From: Neobacillus dielmonensis
Lineage (GTDB): Bacteria; Bacillota; Bacilli; Bacillales; Cytobacillaceae
Direction of reading: 5' to 3'
Length of the DNA: 40,797 nucleotides
NCBI RefSeq assembly: GCF_000612665.1
Contig: NZ_HG942050.1
Coordinates: forward strand, 1-40,797
Shown here: in pieces, positions 23,394 through 31,740 of the stretch
Numbering within the stretch: position 1 is the first letter of the stretch
Layout of the letters: each line of letters starts with the position of its first letter
Program-made: the position numbers and the translations under genes
The notes under the pieces: generated by a model
Told to the model about the DNA's origin: nothing
The model's database searches: none
Seen by the model: only the letters and a program-made list of their open reading frames with translations

Positions 23394-24122
23394 TTGACAG
23401 ATGAAAAACACTACGATCCGTTCGAAGGCTATAAACGATTGGCCGGAATATGGGAAAAGCAAATGAATGGATTACTTTATATGATGACAGATAACCGTGA
23501 AACTGTACGGTTAATGAAGACAGGTTTGGATGCTCATTCGCGGTATATGGAGTTATTGAGAAAGAATCAAGAACTTATGGCTAGCTTCCTCAATATTCCA
23601 ACGAAGAAGGATGTAGCGAATGCGGCAAAACTATCGATTCAAACAGAAGAAAAAATAGATCTTCTAGAGGAGCAAATTTGGAATATTCAGGATAGCCTAG
23701 GTCGCTTAAATCAAGAAAACGTGGAAATGTTGAGAGAAGTAGTAAGTATTATCCAACAAATGAAAACCGAGTTTCAACAGGCAGCCAGCCAAATGGCTGA
23801 AACGGAAAAAGTGAAAAAAGAACTTCAGGAACTTAAAGCTGGGCTTGTAGATATCAAAATTGTTCAAGTTCATCTTCAAGAATTACGGAAGGAAATTGAC
23901 AGTCTAAAGGGAATCAAAACTGATTTGAAAAACTTGAAAAACAACAAGGAACTTTCCCAGATACAAAGTGACCTAAGGGAGTTGAAAGAGGAGACTGCCC
24001 AACTTTCTCATATAAGATTGGAACTAGGCACCCTAAAAGAATCGATTAATGGTGAGCAAGAACAAGGTATCAAAATGGACGAAGAGCTGGTTTTAGCAGC
24101 TGCCAGCCCTTCCAAAGGTTAA
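23394..24122 (+). CDS. phaR: Class IV PHA synthase subunit PhaR, module 2, with extended coiled coil
   Basis: A second PhaR of 242 residues, about 54 longer than the module 1 copy. It starts at TTG (AGGGGAGA upstream; the neighbouring ATG at 23401 is out of frame) with MTDEKHYDPFEGY, matching MPDNNKTYDPFEAF of the other copy. The signature LNIPTKKDVANAAKLSIQ lies at about 65-82. The extra length is a Leu/Glu/Lys-rich heptad region (about 125-225) with repeats of the LQELxxxL and LKNLK kind. PhaR binds and activates PhaC; the longer coiled coil may add self-association or granule contacts. phaC starts 21 nt downstream. Confidence 0.85.
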   Translation: MTDEKHYDPFEGYKRLAGIWEKQMNGLLYMMTDNRETVRLMKTGLDAHSRYMELLRKNQELMASFLNIPTKKDVANAAKLSIQTEEKIDLLEEQIWNIQDSLGRLNQENVEMLREVVSIIQQMKTEFQQAASQMAETEKVKKELQELKAGLVDIKIVQVHLQELRKEIDSLKGIKTDLKNLKNNKELSQIQSDLRELKEETAQLSHIRLELGTLKESINGEQEQGIKMDEELVLAAASPSKG

Positions 24123-24143
24123 TAGAAAGAGGGATGAATAAGA

Positions 24144-25205
24144 ATGACTGTTAAAGCAAATGGGGCACCATTTATTCCAGGACTTGATTTAGAGAAGGAA
24201 GCAACGAGGTGGAATCAAGTTTTTAAAATTATGACCGGGCCTAAACCGGATATTATATCAACTCCCAGACAGAGCATCTGGAAAAAAAATAAATCAACCT
24301 TATGGTATCATCCTGCTAAGGACAAGAAATATGCAATTCCTGTTTTTATGGTTTACTCCCTTTTAAATAAATCCTATATATTAGATGTTGGACCAGGCAG
24401 CAGTGTGGTAGGGGGATTGACTGAGCAAGGCTATGATGTCTACCTTTTTGATTGGGGCTCCCCTGGATTAGAAGATAGTGATTTGACTCTGGATAGGTAT
24501 ATCCTAGATTATTTAGAAGCTGCTATAAAAAGGGCAATTCGTCATTCAGGGCAGGAGGGCATCTCTTTACTGGGCTATTGCCTTGGTGGTACTATTTCTG
24601 CTATTCTGGCATCTATTACTGACCTTCCAATCAAAAACTTAATTTTGGCAGCGGTACCGATTGATTTCAGTATCGGAATCGTCCCTGATAAGTGGTTAGA
24701 AGGTCTTCAAAGCGGAGAAGTAGACTTTAACCGTTTTTCAGATGCCTATGGAACCTTACCATCTGAGTTTATGTACTTAATGTTCCGCATGCTGTCCCCG
24801 GTATATAGTAGTCCTATGATAAACTTGGTTACTCGTTCGCATGATCAGGAGTATGTTGAAAAGTGGCGGCGGATGGATAAGTGGACGAAGGATACGGCAT
24901 CTTTTGCCGGTGCGGCATTCAAGCAAATGTTTCATGATTTGTATAAAGAAAATAAGCTATTAAAGGGCGAATTAGTCATTGGTGGTAGACAGGTTAATCT
25001 TTCGAAAATTCAATGTCCACTGTTTGTTTTCTCTTGCTCGCGCGATACACTTGTTTTGGAGCAACAAAGTTTGCCTGTGTTGGACATGGTTGGCAGTTCG
25101 GATAAAACCTATGAAGTATTTGACGGAGGCCATGTTTCATTGGCTCTAACAGGTAAATTTGCTCAATTTGCCGATCAATGGCTTTGTACTCGTTCCCAAT
25201 CTTAG
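24144..25205 (+). CDS. phaC: Class IV poly(R)-hydroxyalkanoate synthase catalytic subunit PhaC, module 2
   Basis: The second class IV synthase, 353 residues. It has Cys146 in GYCLGG, Asp301 (SCSRDT) and His330 (DGGHVSLA) as the triad, and DWGSPG at 103-108. It keeps the blocks EKEATRWNQVFKIMT, FMVYSLLNKSYILDVGPGS, and VEKWRRMDKWTKD in common with PhaC of module 1. Differences cluster in the cap region (about 175-235), the part that shapes substrate entry, so the two enzymes may differ in monomer range or timing. Start ATG behind AAAGAGGGATG. It ends at a bidirectional terminator facing the convergent hydrolase. Confidence 0.92.
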   Translation: MTVKANGAPFIPGLDLEKEATRWNQVFKIMTGPKPDIISTPRQSIWKKNKSTLWYHPAKDKKYAIPVFMVYSLLNKSYILDVGPGSSVVGGLTEQGYDVYLFDWGSPGLEDSDLTLDRYILDYLEAAIKRAIRHSGQEGISLLGYCLGGTISAILASITDLPIKNLILAAVPIDFSIGIVPDKWLEGLQSGEVDFNRFSDAYGTLPSEFMYLMFRMLSPVYSSPMINLVTRSHDQEYVEKWRRMDKWTKDTASFAGAAFKQMFHDLYKENKLLKGELVIGGRQVNLSKIQCPLFVFSCSRDTLVLEQQSLPVLDMVGSSDKTYEVFDGGHVSLALTGKFAQFADQWLCTRSQS

Positions 25206-25227
25206 CACTAATTGATCAATCAGTTGA

Positions 25228-25263
25228 AAAGCACCGGAAGCTAGCCCGCTTTTCCGGTGCTTC
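25228..25263. terminator. Bidirectional terminator between phaC and the convergent hydrolase (module 2)
   Basis: Perfect arms AAGCACCGGAA (25229-25239) and TTCCGGTGCTT (25252-25262) with a 12-nt loop. Short A and T runs flank it (GAAAA upstream, TTCC downstream), so it can serve both converging genes, more strongly for the minus strand. Confidence 0.65.
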
Positions 25264-25267
25264 CCGA

Positions 25268-26050
25268 TTATCCTACAGATGCCTGCTGATCCAAAAATGA
25301 CCGTAATAAATGATTGAAATGTTCCTTTGCCTCCAGTTTGGCAAGATGACCGGTATTCCGAATAATGACAAATTTAGAATTTGGGATTTGTTTATGCATG
25401 CATGCCTGTATCCACACGGGTAGAACAGAATCATATTGACCACCAATAATTAAGGTGGGGATTTGTATTTTTCTTAGCAAAGTTAAATTGTTAACTTCAA
25501 GGCACGATTCTAGTGAGTCCAGAAAAATCTGGTGTTTTGGCTTAAACAATTGTTTGAAATTTGCGAGTGTATCACAATTCCAAGAGAAAAGGGCCATTTT
25601 TGCTAAATACTCCGTCTGATTGCCTGAAGCGGTTACAGCCTCAAATTTGGCTTTCCTATTTTCAAACAGAAACTTTTTGAATTTTTTGGGGAAGTAATGA
25701 AATGTGCTAACTAATATTAGAGAACTGCAAATAGAGGGTGACTGGCGGTAAATTTCTTGTGCAACGGCTCCACCCATTGACAAGCCTAGAATGTGGGCGC
25801 TTTCAATATTAAGTTCCTTCAATAATTGGATAATGTCAGTAGCAAAGTTATTAATAGTGATTCCTTGTGTTTTGTTACAATCTCCGTGTCCACGTAAATC
25901 TGGAATAATAAGTTCATAGCCTTCAGCTAATTCAAATTGATGCATCCAGCCCTCTTTTACTTCACCCAAACCATGGATTAACACTAATGGTACTCCTTTT
26001 CCAAAATGCAAATAAGGAATCCTCGTACTACTAATTTTCGCTTCTATCAT
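25268..26050 (-). CDS. Alpha/beta hydrolase, candidate intracellular PHA depolymerase or esterase, module 2
   Basis: A paralogue of the hydrolase at 7567, 260 residues, colinear with it: HGLGEVKEGW (26-35), GLSMGG with Ser91, GGQYDS with Asp207 and NTGHLAK with His235. It is cytoplasmic (no signal peptide). The start is the ATG at 26050, with AAGGTGG 8 nt upstream on the minus strand; an in-frame ATG at 26068 has no site. Retention of the same convergent hydrolase beside both phaC genes argues that it works on the polymer or its thioester intermediates. A general carboxylesterase role cannot be excluded. Confidence 0.75.
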   Translation of the reverse strand: MIEAKISSTRIPYLHFGKGVPLVLIHGLGEVKEGWMHQFELAEGYELIIPDLRGHGDCNKTQGITINNFATDIIQLLKELNIESAHILGLSMGGAVAQEIYRQSPSICSSLILVSTFHYFPKKFKKFLFENRKAKFEAVTASGNQTEYLAKMALFSWNCDTLANFKQLFKPKHQIFLDSLESCLEVNNLTLLRKIQIPTLIIGGQYDSVLPVWIQACMHKQIPNSKFVIIRNTGHLAKLEAKEHFNHLLRSFLDQQASVG

Positions 26051-26138
26051 TTTACACCACCTTTTCATTTTAATTAGTTTATAACCAAAGTAAAAAATTG
26101 TAAATATTTAACTTCAATTGTAATATTTATTAAAATAA

Positions 26139-26179
26139 TTGACAATAAATTACTCATAGGTGTAAACTACATATAGGTG
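26139..26179 (+). promoter_or_regulatory. phaQ-phaP promoter with candidate PhaQ operator
   Basis: A perfect -35 TTGACA (26139-26144) with a poor -10 (TAAACT, 26163-26168, 18-nt spacer). ATAGGTG occurs twice, at 26156-26162 and 26173-26179, in direct orientation 17 nt apart, flanking the -10. The block is also bounded by CTCA and TGAG. PhaQ of B. megaterium represses its own operon, so a repeat covering the -10 is a reasonable operator. The assignment is inferred. Confidence 0.4.
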
Positions 26180-26192
26180 AGGTGATAAGAAT

Positions 26193-26630
26193 ATGGTAAA
26201 CGAAGATAATCAAATTGTTACTCCTTCAAAAAATATTGTCCTACCATTTATTTTATTACTTCTTAGCAGAGTTTCTCTTCATGGTTATGAACTTAGCCAA
26301 AAACTAGAGACATTTGGCTTTAAAACCCTTGATCAGGGAAACTTGTACAGAATGTTAAGAAAGTTAGAAAAAGACGAGCTGGTTTCATCGGAATGGGATA
26401 CTACTGGCACTGGGCCGGCAAAAAGAAAGTACGTTATTACAAAAGCTGGAATGAAATACTTAAAAGGGTATGCAAATCAACTAGAATCCTACCAATCGTT
26501 GTTAAATCAATTTTTTAACATGTATACCAGTTTCATTGAGCTCTATATCCCTTCATTTCAAAAGAAGGATTCAATAGAGAAAGTAAATAAAAGTAAGGGG
26601 AGGATTGACCATGGCACAGAAGAAAACTGA
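26193..26630 (+). CDS. phaQ: PadR-family regulator, PhaQ-type PHA-responsive repressor
   Basis: A 145-residue PadR-type winged-helix protein. LPFILLLLSRVSLHGYELSQ opens the fold, TLDQGNLYRMLRKLEKDELV is the recognition helix and wing approach, and GPAKRKYVITKAGMKYL is the wing with the conserved Y-x-(I/L)-T. A short C-terminal helix (about 95-125) should dimerise. Length and position directly before phaP match PhaQ of B. megaterium, which represses phaQ and phaP and is released by binding PHB. The start ATG follows GAGGTGATAAG. Its 3' end overlaps the phasin start by 20 nt, so the two are translationally coupled. No copy occurs in module 1. Confidence 0.82.
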   Translation: MVNEDNQIVTPSKNIVLPFILLLLSRVSLHGYELSQKLETFGFKTLDQGNLYRMLRKLEKDELVSSEWDTTGTGPAKRKYVITKAGMKYLKGYANQLESYQSLLNQFFNMYTSFIELYIPSFQKKDSIEKVNKSKGRIDHGTEEN

Positions 26631-27210
26631 TACGGCCACAGCTGCTGAGGAAAGAACAAATCCTGCAGTGGAAGAGGCTATAACCACAAGTAGGTTTGTA
26701 AACACATTCTGGGATCAATACGAGCTTTCTCGCGATCGTGCTGAGAAAATTCGTGAAAACAGGGAAGAGGCCTATCTTAATGTAATTAGGGAAGTTGCCA
26801 AATTCAACAAGCAATACAGAAAGACCATCGCAGGTCTGTATCAACAGACTAGAAAAACCAACAAAGAAGTAGTCGATGAAGTTTTGCAGCGTATCAATCG
26901 AGGCAAAGAAGATAGCCTAGGTGAGGCAACGCAAGCAAACAGCCGAGAAGCACTCAAAAAACAGATTACCGAGGTTTCTGGCCAATTAGAAAAAATTGCT
27001 CTCACACCAATTAAATCTGTATTTCAGATTGCGGACCAGGTGGAAGAAACCTTTGAGAAAACGGTTGCATCTAATCTTGAATTTTCCCGTCAGCGCAGGA
27101 ACGCATGGAAACAAGTGAGGAAAGAATACGTCAAGGTTGCCAGAGATTTGCATATTAGTATGGTGGAACGTGGCAGAAACGGTGTTAAGGAACTTGTAAA
27201 AACAAAATAA
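26611..27210 (+). CDS. phaP: Phasin PhaP
   Basis: A granule-coat protein of 199 residues that covers PHA inclusions and limits granule fusion. It is helical and highly charged, with no signal or membrane segment. An Ala/Thr/Glu-rich N-terminus is followed by long amphipathic helices, the LTPIKSVFQIADQVEE turn and an Arg/Lys-rich C-terminal helix. The start is the ATG at 26611 with GGGGAGG 7 nt upstream; an in-frame TTG at 26605 is less likely. It overlaps phaQ, as in the Bacillus PhaQ-PhaP pair, which is the best support for the name. A divergent relative lies in module 1 at 5210. Confidence 0.82.
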   Translation: MAQKKTDTATAAEERTNPAVEEAITTSRFVNTFWDQYELSRDRAEKIRENREEAYLNVIREVAKFNKQYRKTIAGLYQQTRKTNKEVVDEVLQRINRGKEDSLGEATQANSREALKKQITEVSGQLEKIALTPIKSVFQIADQVEETFEKTVASNLEFSRQRRNAWKQVRKEYVKVARDLHISMVERGRNGVKELVKTK

Positions 27211-27274
27211 ACTTATTATGCATCTTAGGAGTATGAACATCATTGTATAATGTAATGGATTGTAATAAACGATA

Positions 27275-27315
27275 AAAACCACAACTCTTTCCAGGAAGAG
27301 GATGTGGTTTTTTTA
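27275..27315 (+). terminator. Terminator of phaQ-phaP
   Basis: AAAACCACA plus CTCTT (27275-27289) pairs with AAGAG plus TGTGGTTTT (27296-27311) with a small internal bulge, and runs into seven T residues. It lies 65 nt after the phaP stop. Confidence 0.82.
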
Positions 27316-27465
27316 TTGCTGTTAATTTTTAATTTTATAAACCCCATTTATCATTAGATTGGGCTTAGTCACTATAAGAAAAGCATTGAATAGGGATATA
27401 TGTCTATTGCACATTAGCATATAGGTGAATAGGATATAGTGAATTCGGAAAAGGAGGTATGGTAA

Positions 27466-27561
27466 ATGTCTGGAGCAGCAGGCGGATATGGCGCAGGATT
27501 TGCCCTAATTGTAGTTCTGTTTATTTTACTGATTATCGTTGGGGCAGCTTGGGTTTATTAA
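27466..27561 (+). CDS. YjcZ-family mini-protein, 31 aa
   Basis: A 31-residue protein: a Gly/Ala/Tyr-rich start (MSGAAGGYGAGF) followed by the hydrophobic stretch ALIVVLFILLIIVGAAWVY. This matches the tiny transmembrane YjcZ-type family of Bacillus, annotated as sporulation-related. An excellent AAGGAGG lies 9 nt upstream. It is too short for ordinary ORF calling. A second member follows after 30 nt, so the two are probably co-transcribed. Confidence 0.82.
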   Translation: MSGAAGGYGAGFALIVVLFILLIIVGAAWVY

Positions 27562-27591
27562 TATTTTAAAAATATAAAAGGAGGTAATGAT

Positions 27592-27726
27592 ATGTTTGGA
27601 TATGGCGGATTTGGTGGATACGGCTTTGGCGGCGGCTGCGGCTTTGGTTATGGATATGGCGGCTTTGTACTAATTGTCGTCCTATTTATCCTCTTAATCA
27701 TTGTAGGAGCAGCATGCTACTATTAA
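27592..27726 (+). CDS. YjcZ-family mini-protein, 44 aa, glycine/tyrosine-rich
   Basis: A 44-residue paralogue of the preceding mini-protein. The N-terminal half is made of Gly, Tyr and Phe (GYGGFGGYGFGGGCG with Cys16), and the C-terminal half repeats the membrane segment VLIVVLFILLIIVGAA. AAAGGAGG precedes the ATG. The Gly-Tyr-rich half recalls spore-coat and other self-associating proteins. Role unknown; sporulation is inferred from the family. Confidence 0.82.
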   Translation: MFGYGGFGGYGFGGGCGFGYGYGGFVLIVVLFILLIIVGAACYY

Positions 27727-27759
27727 TTAATAAATGATGCTTAATAAAAATTCCTATAT

Positions 27760-27832
27760 GGGGCCTGACCTTCAAAAATACCTGGAACACTGAATAAGTA
27801 GTCCTAAGTAGTTAATTTGGGGGTCCGGCCCC
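27760..27832. repeat. Imperfect long-spaced inverted repeat
   Basis: GGGGCCTGACC (27760-27770) pairs with GGTCCGGCCCC (27822-27832), one mismatch, across 51 bases. The interior holds a direct repeat TAAGTAG (27795 and 27805). It lies between the mini-protein genes and the end of the convergent FtsH-like gene, and it may be an intergenic repeat or a terminator for both sides. On the plus strand only CCTTT follows, so termination is not clear. Confidence 0.45.
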
Positions 27833-27853
27833 TTTGCACATATTTATCTTTTT

Positions 27854-29581
27854 TTAGTTTGTAAGCGGTATAATTTCTGTACCGCGGACAATTTTTTCCA
27901 CTTCGGAGCCTTCAATCGTTTCTTTTTTTAACAAAATGTCAACCAACTTCTGATAGGCCTGCTGATGGGTGCTGATTAAATTTTCAGCTCGGTATAGTGC
28001 TTTTTGAAATAGTTCCTGCATTTTTTCTTCTCTATCAAGCTTCTTAAAAGTTAATGAAAATCCATCTTCAAGCATCCCTATTTCAACCATGTGTTCAATA
28101 ATTTGTTTTGCCTGTTGTACATCACCGCTGACACCAATGCTATGTTCGCCGAGAACAAATCGTTCCGCTGCCCCACCAGCCAAAATCATGGCTACCCGGT
28201 CCAATAAATCACTGGTTGTTGATAATTGCAGCTCCTTTTGGTTTGGAGCCACATAGCCAAGGGCTTCACCACGTGGGATAATGGTTGCTTTTCGAACTGA
28301 GTCTTGTTTTGTCAATGATGCAACAAGGGCATGCCCAGCTTCATGGATGGCTACCCGACGCCTAGTCTCTTGATCTGTTAGAGAACGGGATGAACTACCT
28401 AGTATGGTGCGATCGAGTGCAAAATCCAAGTCTTCCTTTTGTAACGCATCATGTCTATTTAAAACTGCACGTCTGCTGGCTGTTTCAAATAAAGAATAAA
28501 GGTCTGCTCCGGAAAGGCCAGAAGTGCTTTCAGCTAGTTGATCTAGTGCTGCAAGTGCATCTGGAGCCATAGATTTGCCTTTTGCATGGATATCGATAAT
28601 TTCCTGTCTTCCTTTTGTGTCTGGGAGTGGTACATGAAAGGTAAAATCAATGCGTCCTGGACGCAAAAAGGCATCGTCGAGCATGTCTTTTCTGTTGGTG
28701 GCAGCAATAAATAGGATTCCTTCATTTGAAGTTCCACCATCAAGCTGTACAAGAAGTTCTGTTAAGGTCTTTTCGGCTTCTTCACCACCATGTGGCTTTC
28801 GTTTTCCAGCTAAGGCATCTACTTCGTCAATAAATATGACAGCGGGGCGCTCTTTTCTAGCTGCTTTAAATAATGAGCGGACACGACTTGCACCTACGCC
28901 GATAAATAATTCATTAAAAGCGGAACCACTGGCTGTAAAAAAGGTTGCATTCAATTCCTTGGCCATCGCTTGGGCAAGTAAAGTTTTTCCGGTTCCTGGA
29001 GGACCATATAGTAAGATGCCTTTTGGGGGGGTAATACCCAATTTTCGTGCCCGTTCCGGCTCTTTGATGATGGTTAATGTTTGCAAAATTTCTTGCTTCA
29101 TTTCTTCCCCCAGTCCGCCTACATCCTTTAGATTAATCAATGGGAGCGGACGAGCCTGACTGACACTATTTTTCATGGTACGAAGACCAAAACCACCTTT
29201 GGATTTTTGTAGAAAGTATCCTACAATCGCGAGCAATAAAATAAAGCCGCCCATAACCCATTTACCGTAACGAGTGCTTGTAGAATAAGTGTAATCAATG
29301 TTGTACTTTTCTATTAATTTATCAATCACTTGACTGTTAGGAGGCACTTGGGAACGATATTGTGTATCACCTGCTTTTAGATACACTCGGCCATCCTGTT
29401 GTTCAGTTATCGAAACTGTTTTGCCTTCCTGCTGTTTAATAATTTTTTCAACGCTGGAGAAAGGGATCATTTTTATACTATTTATTGTTGTGTTTATATA
29501 CCACGTTAAACCTGAAATTAAAAATATAAACACTGTAATCAGTGGAATTAATTTAATAACAGTTTTTTTACTTTTATTCAT
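27854..29581 (-). CDS. FtsH-like membrane AAA+ zinc metalloprotease
   Basis: A membrane-bound ATP-dependent protease of 575 residues. Two membrane segments (about 11-30 and 109-124) flank a short extracytoplasmic domain of about 80 residues. The AAA domain has Walker A GPPGTGKT (193-200), pore motif FIGVG (226-230), Walker B VIFIDEVDAL (248-257) and the RPGR second-region arginines (307-310). The protease domain has the zinc site HEAGH (413-417) and third ligand Asp487 in GVSGDVQQ. It is shorter than the housekeeping FtsH (about 630-670) and divergent in the outer domain, so it is probably a second, specialised copy. It stands alone; no hpt/tilS neighbours typical of ftsH are present. Confidence 0.85.
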   Translation of the reverse strand: MNKSKKTVIKLIPLITVFIFLISGLTWYINTTINSIKMIPFSSVEKIIKQQEGKTVSITEQQDGRVYLKAGDTQYRSQVPPNSQVIDKLIEKYNIDYTYSTSTRYGKWVMGGFILLLAIVGYFLQKSKGGFGLRTMKNSVSQARPLPLINLKDVGGLGEEMKQEILQTLTIIKEPERARKLGITPPKGILLYGPPGTGKTLLAQAMAKELNATFFTASGSAFNELFIGVGASRVRSLFKAARKERPAVIFIDEVDALAGKRKPHGGEEAEKTLTELLVQLDGGTSNEGILFIAATNRKDMLDDAFLRPGRIDFTFHVPLPDTKGRQEIIDIHAKGKSMAPDALAALDQLAESTSGLSGADLYSLFETASRRAVLNRHDALQKEDLDFALDRTILGSSSRSLTDQETRRRVAIHEAGHALVASLTKQDSVRKATIIPRGEALGYVAPNQKELQLSTTSDLLDRVAMILAGGAAERFVLGEHSIGVSGDVQQAKQIIEHMVEIGMLEDGFSLTFKKLDREEKMQELFQKALYRAENLISTHQQAYQKLVDILLKKETIEGSEVEKIVRGTEIIPLTN

Positions 29582-29691
29582 CTATGGAGCCTCCTTAAAA
29601 CAGAGTACTATTCTATTATAAAGGCACTTCCAATAAAATGGATATGGTAATCAGTGGCAGTCTTTAAGGACACTTTCATTCTTTAACACAA

Positions 29692-29718
29692 AAAAACACT
29701 TACCTGGTAAGCGTTTTT
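29692..29718 (-). terminator. Terminator of the small minus-strand gene at 29717
   Basis: Plus-strand arms AAAAACACTTACC (29692-29704) and GGTAAGCGTTTTT (29706-29718), one mismatch, single-base loop. On the minus strand it ends in a run of seven T. It overlaps the stop codon of the small gene by two bases. Confidence 0.72.
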
Positions 29719-29977
29719 AAGACAGTAATCGAAGATGCGGAAGAATGGGTGTTATTACACTTTGAGCCAGTGTACCAATGTTTACTCCAATACTGGATGC
29801 TTTACTCCATTTAAATACATGAACCTTATGATCTTTTCCTTCATACAAAAATAACAGCTGATTTTCTTCTTCTGCAACACCAATATTTCTGTAAGGAATA
29901 TGATTTTGCTCGAGGACAATTTGAATTGCCTTTTGCAATAATTCGATGGTGGGTTTGTCAATTTGTGTAATGACCAT
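29717..29977 (-). CDS. Small protein of unknown function, 86 aa
   Basis: I do not recognise this protein. It begins MVITQIDKPTIELLQKAIQI, has alternating hydrophobic patterns consistent with a small alpha/beta fold (LLFLYEGKDHKVHVFKW in the middle), and ends PILPHLRLLS. No signal peptide is present. The start is the ATG at 29977 with TAGGAGG just upstream on the minus strand; an upstream in-frame start is not supported. It is divergently placed from the release factor 3 gene. Confidence 0.6.
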   Translation of the reverse strand: MVITQIDKPTIELLQKAIQIVLEQNHIPYRNIGVAEEENQLLFLYEGKDHKVHVFKWSKASSIGVNIGTLAQSVITPILPHLRLLS

Positions 29978-30154
29978 ATTGCCTCCTAAATTGTTATTAC
30001 AATGCATAGATCCTACTGTTATTATAGTCTTTATCATTCTTAGTTAAAAGAAATAATCGCTTTGGGACAAGAGAAATATTGCAAAGTTATGGATTGAGAG
30101 ATATGATTGATTTTATGGATAAAAAGATAACAAGTGATTAGAAAGGAAGACAAG

Positions 30155-31735
30155 ATGGGTACCGATTTTAAACAAGAAGTATTATCCCGTCGAACTTTTG
30201 CGATTATATCCCACCCGGATGCAGGGAAGACAACCTTAACCGAAAAGCTATTATTGTTTGGTGGTGCCATTCGGGATGCTGGAACAGTAAAAGCAAAAAA
30301 AACAGGGAAATTTGCAACAAGTGACTGGATGGAAATTGAAAAGCAACGGGGTATTTCTGTTACTTCCAGCGTGATGCAATTTGATTATGATGGATTCCGT
30401 GTCAATATTTTAGATACTCCTGGACACCAGGATTTTAGTGAAGATACGTATCGGACTTTAATGGCCGTAGATAGCGCCGTTATGATTATCGATTCGGCCA
30501 AGGGGATTGAGGAACAAACTCTAAAATTGTTCAAAGTATGCCGTATGAGAGGAATTCCAATCTTTACCTTTATGAATAAGCTTGATCGGCAGGGGAAAAC
30601 CCCGCTTGAACTCTTGGCTGAATTGGAGGAAGTTCTAGGTATTGAATCGTACCCAATGAATTGGCCGATTGGAATGGGTAAAGAGTTTCTGGGAATTTAT
30701 GACCGATATTACCACCGTGTTGAACAATTCAGGGTGGAGGAAGATGAGCGCTTTATTCCATTAAACGAGGACGGGGAAATAGAGGGGGACCATCCGATAA
30801 AATCCTCAGGGCTCTATGACCAAACACTTGATGAAATTATGCTGCTTAATGAAGCAGGAAATGAGTTTTCTGCAGAAAAGGTAGCTGATGGTTCCTTGAC
30901 ACCTGTTTTCTTTGGGAGCGCGTTGACAAACTTTGGAGTACAAACATTCCTTGAGACATATTTACAATTTGCTCCACCGCCTAAACCAAGGAACTCATCA
31001 ATCGGCGAAATTGATCCGCTTTCTGATCAATTTTCAGGGTTTGTATTTAAAATTCAAGCCAATATGAACCCAGCTCACCGTGACCGAATTGCGTTTGTGC
31101 GGGTTTGTTCAGGTAAATTTGAACGGGGAATGAGTGTTAATCTACCACGGTTAGGTAAACAATTAAAATTATCTCAATCCACTTCTTTTATGGCAGAAGA
31201 ACGGAATACGGTAGAAGAGGCGGTCAGCGGTGATATCATTGGTCTGTACGATACTGGAACTTACCAAATTGGAGACACCCTGACAGTTGGTAAAAACGAA
31301 TTTCAATTTGAAAGGCTGCCCCAATTTACTCCAGAGCTATATGTCCGAGTCTCAGCAAAAAATGTCATGAAACAAAAGTCATTTTATAAAGGACTTCACC
31401 AGCTTGTTCAGGAGGGAGCGATCCAACTGTTCAAAACGGTAAAAACGGATGAATATTTATTAGGGGCCGTTGGGCAGCTTCAATTTGAAGTGTTTGAACA
31501 CCGGATGAAAACTGAATATAATGCAGAGGTCTTAATGGAGCGATTAGGTTCCAAAATTGCTCGATGGATTGAAAATAACCAAGTGGACGAAAATTTATCA
31601 AGCTCACGGAGCTTATTGGTAAAAGATCGTTATGAGAATTACGTATTTTTGTTTGAAAATGACTTTGCTCTCCGTTGGTTCCAAGAGAAAAATCCCAATG
31701 TGAAACTTTATAATCCTATGGATCAGCATGAGTAA
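30155..31735 (+). CDS. prfC: Peptide chain release factor 3
   Basis: A translational GTPase of 526 residues that recycles release factors 1 and 2 from the ribosome. G1 is [13 protein letters not shown] (near 21-33), followed by the RF3-type switch region with [14 protein letters not shown]3 LDTPGHQDF and G4 MNKLDR. The RF3-specific segments PMNWPIGMG and [11 protein letters not shown] distinguish it from EF-G. The start is the ATG at 30155 behind AAAGGAAG; the in-frame GTG at 30134 precedes the ribosome site. The gene is patchy among Bacillaceae. Confidence 0.93.
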   Translation: MGTDFKQEVLSRRTFAIISHPDAGKTTLTEKLLLFGGAIRDAGTVKAKKTGKFATSDWMEIEKQRGISVTSSVMQFDYDGFRVNILDTPGHQDFSEDTYRTLMAVDSAVMIIDSAKGIEEQTLKLFKVCRMRGIPIFTFMNKLDRQGKTPLELLAELEEVLGIESYPMNWPIGMGKEFLGIYDRYYHRVEQFRVEEDERFIPLNEDGEIEGDHPIKSSGLYDQTLDEIMLLNEAGNEFSAEKVADGSLTPVFFGSALTNFGVQTFLETYLQFAPPPKPRNSSIGEIDPLSDQFSGFVFKIQANMNPAHRDRIAFVRVCSGKFERGMSVNLPRLGKQLKLSQSTSFMAEERNTVEEAVSGDIIGLYDTGTYQIGDTLTVGKNEFQFERLPQFTPELYVRVSAKNVMKQKSFYKGLHQLVQEGAIQLFKTVKTDEYLLGAVGQLQFEVFEHRMKTEYNAEVLMERLGSKIARWIENNQVDENLSSSRSLLVKDRYENYVFLFENDFALRWFQEKNPNVKLYNPMDQHE

Positions 31736-31740
31736 CCTAT

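Noticed and set aside
28650..29159. 169-codon open frame on the plus strand
   Set aside because: It is antisense to the AAA domain of the FtsH-like gene; it has no ribosome site and its sequence is a by-product of the coding strand.
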